Made by a program: the position numbers and the translations under genes. The notes beneath the pieces were generated by a model. It was given only the letters and a program-made list of their open reading frames with translations. It did not search any database and was not told where the DNA came from. A DNA stretch of 56,160 bases from Myxococcales bacterium UBA1660. Its GTDB lineage: Bacteria > Myxococcota_A > Polyangia > Polyangiales > Houyiibacteriaceae. Positions 17,178 to 26,571 of this stretch are shown piece after piece; within the stretch, counting starts at the first letter, position 1; every line of letters starts with the position of its first letter. Where the stretch lies: the NCBI GenBank assembly GCA_002320815.1, contig DCLA01000041.1:1-56160 (forward strand), given 5' to 3'.

Positions 17178-18782
17178 ATGGCTTCCGAAGACGAGCTGAT
17201 CGAAGCGCGGCGCGCCAAGGCCGCGCAGCTCGAAGGCGCCGGCTCGCGCGCCTTCCCGAACACCTTCCGCCCGACCGAGGCCGAGGTGACGCGCCGGGCC
17301 GAGGTGGTCGCCCGGGCCAACGACGCCGACGAGAGCGTCCGCGCGGATCTGCCCGACGAGGCGGACCTGCCCGAGGGCGCCGAGCAGGTGGCCCTCTGGG
17401 GCCGCGTGGTGGCCAAGCGCGGCCCGTTCCTGGTGCTGCGCACGCCCTTCGGCGACGCCCAGGCGTTGGTCCGCAAGGACGTGCTCCCGGAGGCCGAGGC
17501 GGCCCAGCTCGCCGCCGTGGACCTCGCCGACCACGTGGTGGTCCGTGGCCCGCTCATCAAGACGCGCACCGGCGCGCTGGCCGTGAGCGCCCGCTCGTAC
17601 GGCCACGTCGGCAAGGCGCTCCTCCCGCCGCCGGCCAAGTGGCACGGCCTCAAGGACGTCGAGAAGCGCTACCGCGAGCGCTACGTCGACCTCTTCGCCA
17701 ACCCGGACGTCTCCAAGGTCTTCCGAGCGCGCGGCGCCATCGTCAGCCAACTCCGTCGCTTCCTCGACGAGCGCGGCTACCTCGAGGTGGAGACGCCCAC
17801 GCTGCACTCGGTACGCGGCGGCGCGACGGCCAAGCCCTTCGACACCCACCACAACGCCCTCGACATGGACCTCTTCCTGCGCATCGCGCCGGAGCTCTAC
17901 CTGAAGCGGCTCATCGTGGGCGGCCTGGACCGGGTCTACGAGATCGCGCGCTGCTTCCGGAACGAAGGCATCAGCACCCGGCACAACCCCGAGTTCTCGA
18001 TGCTCGAGCTCTACCAGGCCTACGCCTCCTACGAAGAGCTCATGGACCTCTTCGAGGCGATGGTCCGGAGCTGCGACCAGCTGGTGAAGGAGCGCTTCGG
18101 GGACCTCGTCGGCGAGCGCCCCTTCGACCTCGAGGCCGAGTGGCGCCGGGTGCCGATGCGCGACGCCATCGTGGACGCCGCCCAGCACCTGCACCTCGAC
18201 GCCGGCGGGCCGACCATCGACCGGGCCCTCTTGGACGACGAGGCCGCCACCGCCGCCTTCGCCGACCGGCTGGTCGCCGGCGACGGCGGGATGAAGCTCG
18301 AGGCCCCGGACAAGAAGACCCTGGCCAAGGTGCGCAACCACGGCGAGCGGATCTTCGCGCTCTTCGAGCTCCTCGCCGAGCCGATCCTGACCACGCTCTA
18401 CACCGCCGGCGACAAGTCGGTGCCGGTGTTCGTCACCGACTACCCCTTCGAGGTCTCTCCGCTGGCGCGGCGCAACGACGACGAGCCCGCCTACGTGGAT
18501 CGCTTCGAGATCTTCATCGACGGCCGCGAGCTGGCGAACGCCTTCAGCGAGCTCAACGACCCGGACGACCAGGCCTCGCGCTTCGAGGACCAGCTCGCCA
18601 AGGCCCAGGCCGGCGACGACGAGGCGATGCAGTTCGACCACGACTACATCCGCGCGCTCCGCCACGGCATGCCGCCGGCGGCCGGGCTCGGCGTGGGCGT
18701 GGACCGCCTGGTGATGCTCCTCCTGGGGCTCCCCTCGATCCGCGACGTCCTCCTCTTCCCGCTCCTGCGCCCCGAGGCCTGA
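17178..18782 (+). CDS. lysS: Lysyl-tRNA synthetase, class II
   Basis: This enzyme charges tRNA-Lys. The 534-residue protein has an OB-fold anticodon-binding domain (about residues 70-160, VALWGRVVAKRGPFLVLRT) and a class II catalytic core. Motif 2 is YEIARCFRNEGISTRHNPEF and motif 3 is GLGVGVDRLVMLLLG near the C-terminus; IAPELYLKRLIVGG is also typical. Length is slightly above the bacterial average (about 500). It follows prfB by six bases and precedes the Lol-type permease by two bases, so all are likely one transcript. Confidence 0.97.
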   Translation: MASEDELIEARRAKAAQLEGAGSRAFPNTFRPTEAEVTRRAEVVARANDADESVRADLPDEADLPEGAEQVALWGRVVAKRGPFLVLRTPFGDAQALVRKDVLPEAEAAQLAAVDLADHVVVRGPLIKTRTGALAVSARSYGHVGKALLPPPAKWHGLKDVEKRYRERYVDLFANPDVSKVFRARGAIVSQLRRFLDERGYLEVETPTLHSVRGGATAKPFDTHHNALDMDLFLRIAPELYLKRLIVGGLDRVYEIARCFRNEGISTRHNPEFSMLELYQAYASYEELMDLFEAMVRSCDQLVKERFGDLVGERPFDLEAEWRRVPMRDAIVDAAQHLHLDAGGPTIDRALLDDEAATAAFADRLVAGDGGMKLEAPDKKTLAKVRNHGERIFALFELLAEPILTTLYTAGDKSVPVFVTDYPFEVSPLARRNDDEPAYVDRFEIFIDGRELANAFSELNDPDDQASRFEDQLAKAQAGDDEAMQFDHDYIRALRHGMPPAAGLGVGVDRLVMLLLGLPSIRDVLLFPLLRPEA

Positions 18783-18784
18783 CG

Positions 18785-20968
18785 TTGGCGCGACCGGAGG
18801 CACGCGCCGACGCCGTCCGCCAGAGCTTCGGCCCGCTGCCGCTGGTCCACGGGCTCCTGGCCCTGGTGTGCCTCGGCGGGTTCATCGCCATCGCGGCCGC
18901 GTGGCCGGCCCTGTGGCAGCTGGCCCTGGCGGACGCCGGGCTGGCCTATGGGATCGCCGGGGGGTTCCTCGGGCTAGTTGCCCTCACCGGGCTCCTCGCG
19001 CTCTTGGCGCACCGCCGGACCCGCCGGGTGCAGCCGGGCTACCGGGGCCGCGGTCGGCTCATGGCCCGCAGCCTCCACTCGGTGGTCGCGCTGCTGGTGA
19101 CCCTGGTCCCCTTGGCCATCTTCTTCCACGGATCGACCAAGGCCTTCGAGACCGGCTTCGCCTTCAGCTACGCCCACGACGAGGCGTACTACGCGCTGCC
19201 CATGGTGTTGCGGACGGCGCTGATCATCAGCGGCGTCGTCGCCGTGGTCGCCCTCCTCCTCGATCTGATCCTGGCGATCAGCACCTGGTTCCTCCTGCCC
19301 GAGCGCTTCCGCAAGGGCTTCTGGCTCGTCTTCGACGCCCTCGCCCTCGCCGGCTTCGTCTGGGCCACGGCGACCCTCCCCATCCGACCGGAGGAGGAGG
19401 GGCTCGAGTTCGTGCTGGAGCCCGGTATCCGGCTGGCGCTGACCTCGCTCTTCGCGCTGCGGGTCACCGTCCGCGCCCTGCCCTTCGTGATGCACTCGCT
19501 GGAGCGCGTCACCTTCGAGCTGACCATCGCCGCGCGCCACCTCCGCTCCAAGAAGAGCGGCTTCCTGGCGGCCATCGGCGGCCTCTCGATCCTCGCGGTC
19601 TCGGTCTCCACCTGCATGCTCACCGCGGTCCTCAGCGTGATGGGCGGCTTCCGCGACGACCTGAAGCAGAAGATCCTCGGCAACCAGGCCCACATCGTGG
19701 TGGACCAGGACGAGGAGCGACCCTTCGAGGGTTGGGACGACGTCCTCGGCCGGGTGCGCGGCATCGACGGCGTCGAAGGCGCGACCCCCTTCGTGCGCGG
19801 TGAGGTGATGGTCTCTTCGACCTCCAACCGCGCGGGCGCCGTGCTCCGCGGCATCGACCCGGAGAGCGTCGGCGACGTCACCGACCTGGTGGACAACATC
19901 ACCAACGGCCGGATGGACTACCTGATCCACCCGGACCGGCTGCTGAACCTCCCGGCCGAGGAGCGCCGCTCGATCCTGCCCCTGGACATCGAGCTGGGCA
20001 GCGACGACGAAGGCGACGCGCCCGAGATCGAGGTCATCGACGACCCGGCCGAGCCCGCCGCCGCTCCCGAGGAAGCCGACGACGAGCCCATCCGCGACCT
20101 GGACGAATTCCTCCGCGAGGACGCGCCGCTGGACCAGACCGAGGTGGCCGACGCCGACGTCCTCCCCGGCATCGTGGTCGGCAAGGAGCTCGCCCGGACC
20201 CTGCGGCTCTTCGTGGGCGACGAGCTCGACGTGGTCTCGCCCCTGGGCGAGCTCGGCCCGGCCGGCCCCATGCCCAAGGCGCGCCGCTTCCGGGTCGCCG
20301 CCATCTTCTACAGCGGCATGTACGAATACGACATGAAGATGGCCTACGTGCTGCTGCCCAACGCCCAGCGCTTCCTGAGCACCGGCGGCGCGATCAGCGG
20401 CATCGAGGTGAAGACCCGCGAGGTCGACCGGGCCCCCGAGATCGCCCAGGCCATCGCCGACGAGCTGGAGACCGGGACCCCCGGCCGCCCCGAACTCCGG
20501 GTCCAGGACTGGCAGGAGCTCAACAAGAACCTCTTCGGCGCCCTCGCGCTGGAGAAGCTGGCCATGTTCGTGACCCTCGGCATCGCCATCCTCATCGCCG
20601 GCTTCTGCGTCTTCGGCACCTTGACCCTCATGGTCCAGGAGAAGGGGCGCGAGGTGGGCATCCTCCAGGCGATGGGCACCCGCGCCCGCGCGGTGGTCTC
20701 CATCTTCCTCTGGGAGGGCTTCCTCATCGGGATATACGGAGCCCTGATGGGGCTCGGGATGGGCTACGTGGTGGTCTTCATCCTCGAGCACTTCGGCGTG
20801 AAGTTGAACCCCGAGGTCTACTACATCGACCGGCTCCCGGTGCACACGGACCCCATGGAGTTCGTCGCCGTCGGGGTCAGCGCCGTGGTCATCTGCCTGG
20901 TGGCCACCCTCTTCCCCGCCTACCTCGCGAGCCGCATGCGCCCCGTCGACGCGCTCCGCCAGCTCTAG
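18785..20968 (+). CDS. Lipoprotein-releasing ABC transporter permease (LolC/LolE-like) with N-terminal multi-TM extension
   Basis: The C-terminal part (from about residue 245) is a MacB/FtsX-type permease: membrane helix with ARHLRSKKSGFLAAIGGLSI, a large periplasmic domain, then three helices (AMFVTLGIAILIAGFCVFGT, FLIGIYGALMGLGMGYVVVF, FVAVGVSAVVICLVATLFPA) and the ending ASRMRPVDALRQL. With LolD it should extract lipoproteins from the inner membrane for delivery to the outer membrane. Unusually, residues 20-240 hold about six extra hydrophobic helices before the FtsX core. The periplasmic domain carries a long acidic insert (about 400-460). I use TTG at 18785, two bases after lysS; no better start is seen, so the exact N-terminus is uncertain. 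Confidence 0.87.
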   Translation: MARPEARADAVRQSFGPLPLVHGLLALVCLGGFIAIAAAWPALWQLALADAGLAYGIAGGFLGLVALTGLLALLAHRRTRRVQPGYRGRGRLMARSLHSVVALLVTLVPLAIFFHGSTKAFETGFAFSYAHDEAYYALPMVLRTALIISGVVAVVALLLDLILAISTWFLLPERFRKGFWLVFDALALAGFVWATATLPIRPEEEGLEFVLEPGIRLALTSLFALRVTVRALPFVMHSLERVTFELTIAARHLRSKKSGFLAAIGGLSILAVSVSTCMLTAVLSVMGGFRDDLKQKILGNQAHIVVDQDEERPFEGWDDVLGRVRGIDGVEGATPFVRGEVMVSSTSNRAGAVLRGIDPESVGDVTDLVDNITNGRMDYLIHPDRLLNLPAEERRSILPLDIELGSDDEGDAPEIEVIDDPAEPAAAPEEADDEPIRDLDEFLREDAPLDQTEVADADVLPGIVVGKELARTLRLFVGDELDVVSPLGELGPAGPMPKARRFRVAAIFYSGMYEYDMKMAYVLLPNAQRFLSTGGAISGIEVKTREVDRAPEIAQAIADELETGTPGRPELRVQDWQELNKNLFGALALEKLAMFVTLGIAILIAGFCVFGTLTLMVQEKGREVGILQAMGTRARAVVSIFLWEGFLIGIYGALMGLGMGYVVVFILEHFGVKLNPEVYYIDRLPVHTDPMEFVAVGVSAVVICLVATLFPAYLASRMRPVDALRQL

Positions 20969-21017
20969 GCCTTCGCCCCCGCTCCCCGCTTCTCTCTTCT
21001 CACCGACCCCGAACTCC

Positions 21018-21923
<906 letters not shown>

Positions 21924-21927
21924 CCGC

Positions 21928-23025
21928 GTGAGGGTCGGGGTCAACTTCTGGCAGGCGCCCTGGGTCCAGGCGTCGGACCCGGACCGACTCCGCCGGGAGC
22001 TCGACCTCCTCGCGGAGCACGGGGTGCGCGAGCTGCGGCTCATGGCCGCCGCCGAGGGTCCCGACCAGTCGGGCCGCATCGTGCCGTCGCTGCGTCCCAC
22101 CCCGACGTCTTGGAGTGCGCCCCTGGAAGACGCGCTCGAGGCGACGCTCCACGAGCTCGCCGCCCGGGACATGGAGGCGATCCTCTGCCTGGGGAACTTC
22201 TGGAGTTGGTCCGGCGGACTGACCCAGCTGCGCGCTTGGGCGCACGGCGGAGCCATCCCCGAGCCCCCCGACGGCGAAGCCTTCCGCGCCTACGCCGCGG
22301 GGTTCTATGGCCACCCGGAGGCCCGCGCGCTCTACGCCGACCATCTCGAGCACATCGTGGCCCGGCTCCGCGAGGCGCCGGCCATCGCATGCTGGCAGAT
22401 CCTCAACGAGCCCCGCGGCCTGCACGACCCGGAAGGGATGCGCGCGTTCCTCGGCGAGACCGCCACGCTCCTGAAGCGCCTCGACCCCGAGCGCCCGGTG
22501 GCCACCGGCTCCGAGGGCTCGACCGCGGACCCCGCGGGCGCGGGCCTCGACTTCGCCCGGGACCACGCGCACCCGGCCATCGACTGGTGCACCTGTCACC
22601 TCTGGCCGGAGAACTGGGAGCTCTGGGATCCCCACACGGCCGACGAAGCCCGCTTCGCCGAGGTCCTCGCCTGGGCTCGCGCCTACCTCCGCCGCCACGC
22701 CGAAGCGGCCGCGGCCCTGGGCAAGCCCCTGCTCTTCGAAGAGACGGGGCTCGCCCGCGACGGCCGCCGCATGGGCCGCGGCCCGACGACCTACCGCGAC
22801 CGCTTCTTCGCGGCGATGCTCGACGAGGCGCGGAGCCTCCGGGCCGAGGGGCTCCCGCTCCGCTCGGTGCTCTTCTGGGCCTGGAGCGGCGAAGCCCTCG
22901 ACCCCCCGGGCCCCTGGGGCGGCGACCCGCCCCACGAGCCGCCCGGCTGGTACGGCATCGGGAGCACCGACCACTCGACCCTCGCCGTCCTCGCCGGGGC
23001 GAGGGCCGAGCCTGCCGCGCGCTAG
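21928..23025 (+). CDS. GH5-like glycoside hydrolase, possibly mannanase-type
   Basis: The 365-residue protein looks like a GH5 clan-A TIM barrel. VGVNFWQAP starts strand 1, CWQILNEPR carries the proton-donor Glu (about residue 161), and LLFEETGL carries the nucleophile Glu (271 or 272). CHLWPENW and VLFWAWSG resemble the aromatic subsites of endo-beta-mannanases (GH5_7). It has no signal peptide, so it would act in the cytoplasm unless exported by another route. It starts with GTG four bases after lolD and is probably co-transcribed. Its stop overlaps the stop of the convergent DUF1552 gene. The exact substrate cannot be read from sequence. Confidence 0.75.
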   Translation: MRVGVNFWQAPWVQASDPDRLRRELDLLAEHGVRELRLMAAAEGPDQSGRIVPSLRPTPTSWSAPLEDALEATLHELAARDMEAILCLGNFWSWSGGLTQLRAWAHGGAIPEPPDGEAFRAYAAGFYGHPEARALYADHLEHIVARLREAPAIACWQILNEPRGLHDPEGMRAFLGETATLLKRLDPERPVATGSEGSTADPAGAGLDFARDHAHPAIDWCTCHLWPENWELWDPHTADEARFAEVLAWARAYLRRHAEAAAALGKPLLFEETGLARDGRRMGRGPTTYRDRFFAAMLDEARSLRAEGLPLRSVLFWAWSGEALDPPGPWGGDPPHEPPGWYGIGSTDHSTLAVLAGARAEPAAR

Positions 23026-24656
23026 ACCATCAGGTCCGGCAGCGGCTGGCCCACGGTGCTCTCGTCGTAGTCCAGCGCGAAGCCGTCACCCTTGCCCACG
23101 GGCCGGTACTCGCCGTAGCCCCGGCCGGCCTCGCGCTCGTACTCGCTGGGCTCGAGCCCCATCGCTTGCATGAGGGTGACCAGGAGGCGGTTGAACTGGA
23201 CCCCCTCGACGACCGAGCCGTCGTGCTGGCGGAACCGGATGGGTCGCTCCCAGTCGGTGTAGTCCAGGTAGCGCCCGGTGCGCAGGCGACCGCCGGCGCG
23301 CCCCCACATCACGGTGGGCATGCTGTAGTTCAGGTGGTTGAAGCTCAGCTCGTTGCTCCACATGACCATCGAGTGGTGCAAGAGGCTCTCGCCGTCGCGC
23401 TCGGTGGTGTCCTGCAAGCCCTGCAGGAGCCGCGCGACCACGAAGTCGGCCACCCAGCGGGCCCCCTGGCCCAACCACCGGCGCGCGTTGTCGTCCCACT
23501 GGTGCGCCTGGAAATGCCAGTTGTCCCGGCCAGCGGAGTTGGCGTTCTCCGAGTCCCCCATGCCGAAGGTCTCGCCGCCGTCGGCGATGACCATCTTGGT
23601 CACGTCCAGCGTGACGACCCGGGTCGCGTCGCAGGCGAGCGCGAGCACCACCACGTCGACCAGGTTCTCGAAGAGCGTGCGCACGTCGGGCACGGCCACG
23701 CTGAACTCGCCGCCGGTGTCGAGGGCCGCCGGCGCCACCGGATCGCAGCCCACCACCCCGGGCATCCCGCCCCCGAGGCTGCGCTGCAGCTCGGTCAGCC
23801 GGGTCACGTGAGCGTCGAGGGACCGCTTGTCCTCCATCGAGAGATGGGGCCCGTCCATGGCGCGCCGGTAGTCGCCGAGCACGTGGTCGATCAGCAGCTC
23901 GCTGGTCCCCGGTCCGGCCATCGGGTCCTCGGGCAACGTCCCGAAGACCGCGTCGAACGCCGCCCGCGGGTTCGTATGGGCCTGGGCCTGCTGGATGGCG
24001 GCCTGACCGACCGCCAGGGGGTTCCCGGGGTCGACCGGCGCGTACGAGCTGGTGTTGGCGCGGCTGCCCACGTGCAGGACGCGAGGGCCCGCCGGCGCCA
24101 TGGGGTAGACCGCCGAGGACGCCGGCATCACGTGGTCGATGGTCGCGTTGATCTGCGCCCCGGCCACCGGGCCGCCGGTCCCGTTGGTGTTCAACCCGAA
24201 GTTGCCGAGGTAGCCGCCGTAGTTGTGGTTGAGGCCCGGCATGAAGTCGAGGCCTCGGAAGAGGTTCATCTCCTGGACGAAGGGGGTCAACGCCGGGCCG
24301 AAGACGTTGGAGATCCCGCCGTCGACCAGGTCCATGAGGGGCGCGAAGCGGCCGAAGTACGCGCTGCCGCTCGCGTGTCGGCCGGTCGCCGTGGGGAGCC
24401 GCTGGTCGGCCTGGAGGGTCCCGTCGAACGGATGGGTGCCGTAGCCCACCTTGCTCAGCGGGTACCAGTCCAGCACGGGCGCGCCATTGTAGGTCTTGAG
24501 CGCGACGAAGCGCCGCGGCACGGGCGCCTCCTGCGCCTTGGCCGCCGGCCGGAGGGACCGGGGCAGGAGCGAAGGGAGCCACGGCAGCGCCAGCGCGGCA
24601 CCACCGATGCCGGTGAGGAAGAGACGTCGACGGATCGGATCGAAGCGCACGGTCAT
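23022..24656 (-). CDS. DUF1552 domain protein with Tat signal
   Basis: The 544-residue protein starts at ATG 24654-24656 with a twin-arginine signal (IRRRLFLTGIGGAALALPW), so it is folded before export. The body is of DUF1552 type: RRFVALKTYNGAPVLDWYP, NLFRGLDFMPGLNHNYGG, RNVE-like segments replaced by VPDVRTLFENLVDVVVLALA, VVTLDVTKMVIADGG, HHSMVMWSNELSFNHLNY. DUF1552 proteins are found in pairs with DUF1592 cytochrome-like proteins in planctomycetes and myxobacteria; the reaction is unknown. The start overlaps the DUF1592 stop by four bases (ATGA), giving tight coupling. A much longer upstream reading in this frame is a shadow. Confidence 0.9.
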   Translation of the reverse strand: MTVRFDPIRRRLFLTGIGGAALALPWLPSLLPRSLRPAAKAQEAPVPRRFVALKTYNGAPVLDWYPLSKVGYGTHPFDGTLQADQRLPTATGRHASGSAYFGRFAPLMDLVDGGISNVFGPALTPFVQEMNLFRGLDFMPGLNHNYGGYLGNFGLNTNGTGGPVAGAQINATIDHVMPASSAVYPMAPAGPRVLHVGSRANTSSYAPVDPGNPLAVGQAAIQQAQAHTNPRAAFDAVFGTLPEDPMAGPGTSELLIDHVLGDYRRAMDGPHLSMEDKRSLDAHVTRLTELQRSLGGGMPGVVGCDPVAPAALDTGGEFSVAVPDVRTLFENLVDVVVLALACDATRVVTLDVTKMVIADGGETFGMGDSENANSAGRDNWHFQAHQWDDNARRWLGQGARWVADFVVARLLQGLQDTTERDGESLLHHSMVMWSNELSFNHLNYSMPTVMWGRAGGRLRTGRYLDYTDWERPIRFRQHDGSVVEGVQFNRLLVTLMQAMGLEPSEYEREAGRGYGEYRPVGKGDGFALDYDESTVGQPLPDLMV

Positions 24657-26326
24657 TCCTCCACGAGGCGGCTGCGGAAAGCGGGTTCGAAGGCGATGGC
24701 CCGGAAGGCCTCCGCCAGGGAGAGCCCACCGTCCAAGCGGCTCCCCAGATCTTCGGCGAGGCAGACGTCGTACCCGCTGGGGGGTCGCCGGAAGGCGTAG
24801 GCCACGTAGTGCTCGGCGAAGCACCCGTTCGCCTTCGGGCTCGCGGCGATGCGCTCGCTGAGCTCCACGGCGCCCGGGCTCGCCCGATCGTCGCCGGGGT
24901 CCACTCGGGGCACGGTCGCCGAATCCACCGGAGCGGTCCCGCGGTCCACGCCGTCGACGTCCACCAGCCACTCGTCGGTGCGGAAGCGGCCGAGCCCGTC
25001 ATAGGACTCGAGCGCGTACCCCAAGGGGGAGAAGCCCGCGTGGCAGCTCGCGCAGGGTTCGCCCTCGACCTTGGCCGCGAAGGCCTCGCGGGTGGTGGTC
25101 CCCGGCGCGACGGGCGGCGGCGTGAGCGCATCCGGCGGGAGATCGCTCGGCGGCGGCAGCACCGTGTCGCAGAGCACCTCGCGCCGGATGAAGGCCCCGC
25201 GACGGAAGGGGTTGGTCGACCCGTCGGAGGTGTAGAGCATCCCGGCGCGGGTCAGGAGCCCGGAGCGCTCCCCGGGGGGAAGCAGCGGCGGGTCGCCCTC
25301 CCCGTCCCAGGGCTCGACGCCGTAGATCGTCGCCAGGCGTTCGCTCCGCGCCAGGGAGTACGGGGATCGCAGCACGTCGGCCCACGAGTCCCCGCGCCCC
25401 AGGTGGAAGGCGACCAGGTCGTGCACCTCCTGGCGCATCTCCTCGGCCAGGCCCTCGAGCGCCATCCCCTCGCCCAGGACCGCGAGCCGCGGGCTCTCGC
25501 CGAGGTCTCCGCGCTGCAGGTGGAGCCACTCCTCGAAGAAGCGCACCTGCTCCCGGGCCGCCCGGGGATCGGCGAGGAGCCGGTCGACCTCCGCGGCGTA
25601 GCCGGCCTCGGTATCGAGGGACCCGGCGGCGGCCGCGGCCAGGAGCGCCGAGTCCGGCGGCTCGCCCCAGAAGTGGAACGCCAGGCGACTGGCCACCTCG
25701 TGGGCGGTCAGCGCGAGCCGATCCCCGGAGCGCTCCCCGCGATTCTCGAAGCGGTAGAGGAAGTCGGGGCTCATGGCGATGACGAAGACCACCGCGTGGA
25801 TGCGCTCCAGGCCCGCGAAGGGGACCGCGGCGTCCACCACCCGCTGCACCTCGTCGCTCGCGGGCGGCCGGCGCTGGAGCCGAGTGGCCAGCTCCGTCGC
25901 GAAGGTCCGGAGGCAGGCGTCGTCCACGGCCGTGTCGGCACACTCCGCGCCGACTGCCCGGCGGAGCTCGGCATCGCTCGCCACGGCGGCCGCCAGGGTG
26001 TCCGCGACCCGGTACCATCCCCGCACGTGGTCGGCGCTCCCCCGCTGGTCCGACCGCCGGAAAGGCGAGACGCCCGCTTCGGCCTGATCCGCCGGGATCG
26101 CCGCCAGGGCCGGGGCGGCCGCCGCCACGGCCTCGTCGCCGAAGACGTCGCGCACCGCCCGCTCGTACTCGTCGCGGGTCAAGCGCCCCAGCGGCGCCGG
26201 GAGGGCCTCCACCGGTCCATCGCAGCGCACGGGTGCGGCCGGATCCGGCCGCTCGCCCGGGGGCGCGCCGATCTGCCCCGAGCAGCCCGCCAGCCCCAGC
26301 ACCCAGAGAAGAGAGAAGCGCCCCAT
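24653..26326 (-). CDS. DUF1592/DUF1588-type lipoprotein with c-type heme motif
   Basis: The 557-residue protein starts at ATG 26324-26326 with a lipoprotein signal (LLWVLGLAGCSG). The order resembles the planctomycete PSD family: an N-terminal DUF1587-like segment (LTRDEYERAVRDVFGD), a DUF1595/1592-like region (SPDFLYRFENRGE, LTAHEVASRLAFHFWGEPPD, FFEEWLHLQRGD), and a DUF1588 region containing CASCHAGFSPLGYALESYD with a CxxCH heme-binding motif. A DUF1585 tail (FAEHYVAYAFRR) ends it. It is coupled to the DUF1552 gene. The heme motif suggests electron transfer in the periplasm, but the pathway is unknown. Upstream reading before 26326 overlaps the divergent bamA side and is rejected. Confidence 0.88.
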   Translation of the reverse strand: MGRFSLLWVLGLAGCSGQIGAPPGERPDPAAPVRCDGPVEALPAPLGRLTRDEYERAVRDVFGDEAVAAAAPALAAIPADQAEAGVSPFRRSDQRGSADHVRGWYRVADTLAAAVASDAELRRAVGAECADTAVDDACLRTFATELATRLQRRPPASDEVQRVVDAAVPFAGLERIHAVVFVIAMSPDFLYRFENRGERSGDRLALTAHEVASRLAFHFWGEPPDSALLAAAAAGSLDTEAGYAAEVDRLLADPRAAREQVRFFEEWLHLQRGDLGESPRLAVLGEGMALEGLAEEMRQEVHDLVAFHLGRGDSWADVLRSPYSLARSERLATIYGVEPWDGEGDPPLLPPGERSGLLTRAGMLYTSDGSTNPFRRGAFIRREVLCDTVLPPPSDLPPDALTPPPVAPGTTTREAFAAKVEGEPCASCHAGFSPLGYALESYDGLGRFRTDEWLVDVDGVDRGTAPVDSATVPRVDPGDDRASPGAVELSERIAASPKANGCFAEHYVAYAFRRPPSGYDVCLAEDLGSRLDGGLSLAEAFRAIAFEPAFRSRLVEE

Positions 26327-26482
26327 ACGCGGATAGGAGCCGCGACTCGACCGAACCGGCTCAGCCCGCCCCCGGGATGCGCCGGATCCGGGCCCCCGGG
26401 GCACGATTCGCCGAAAACCTGGAAGGTCTGGGCGCCTCGACCGTTCAGCCGCGCATGCAGGTGGGTGTACGTGGGCCGACCC

Positions 26483-26511
26483 TTGACCCTCGGATGGGGG
26501 GCGGCTATGCC
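26483..26511 (+). promoter_or_regulatory. Candidate promoter for bamA-skp
   Basis: TTGACC (26483-26488), 17 bases, TATGCC (26506-26511), about 55 bases before the bamA ATG. The rest of the gap between 26327 and 26571 shows no gene or clear hairpin. Confidence 0.4.
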
Positions 26512-26571
26512 CGCGCGACGCCCGGGCCTCTGAAAACCTTCAGGTTCCGCCCGGTCGCCCTGGCTCAACCG

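Noticed and set aside
16170..18803. An 877-residue reading frame on the minus strand across prfB and lysS
   Set aside because: Both plus-strand genes carry strong conserved motifs; the minus frame has only shadow-like composition.
26233..26571. N-terminal extension of BamA up to 26233
   Set aside because: The extra residues are low-complexity and would overlap the divergent lipoprotein gene; the ATG at 26572 gives a normal signal peptide.
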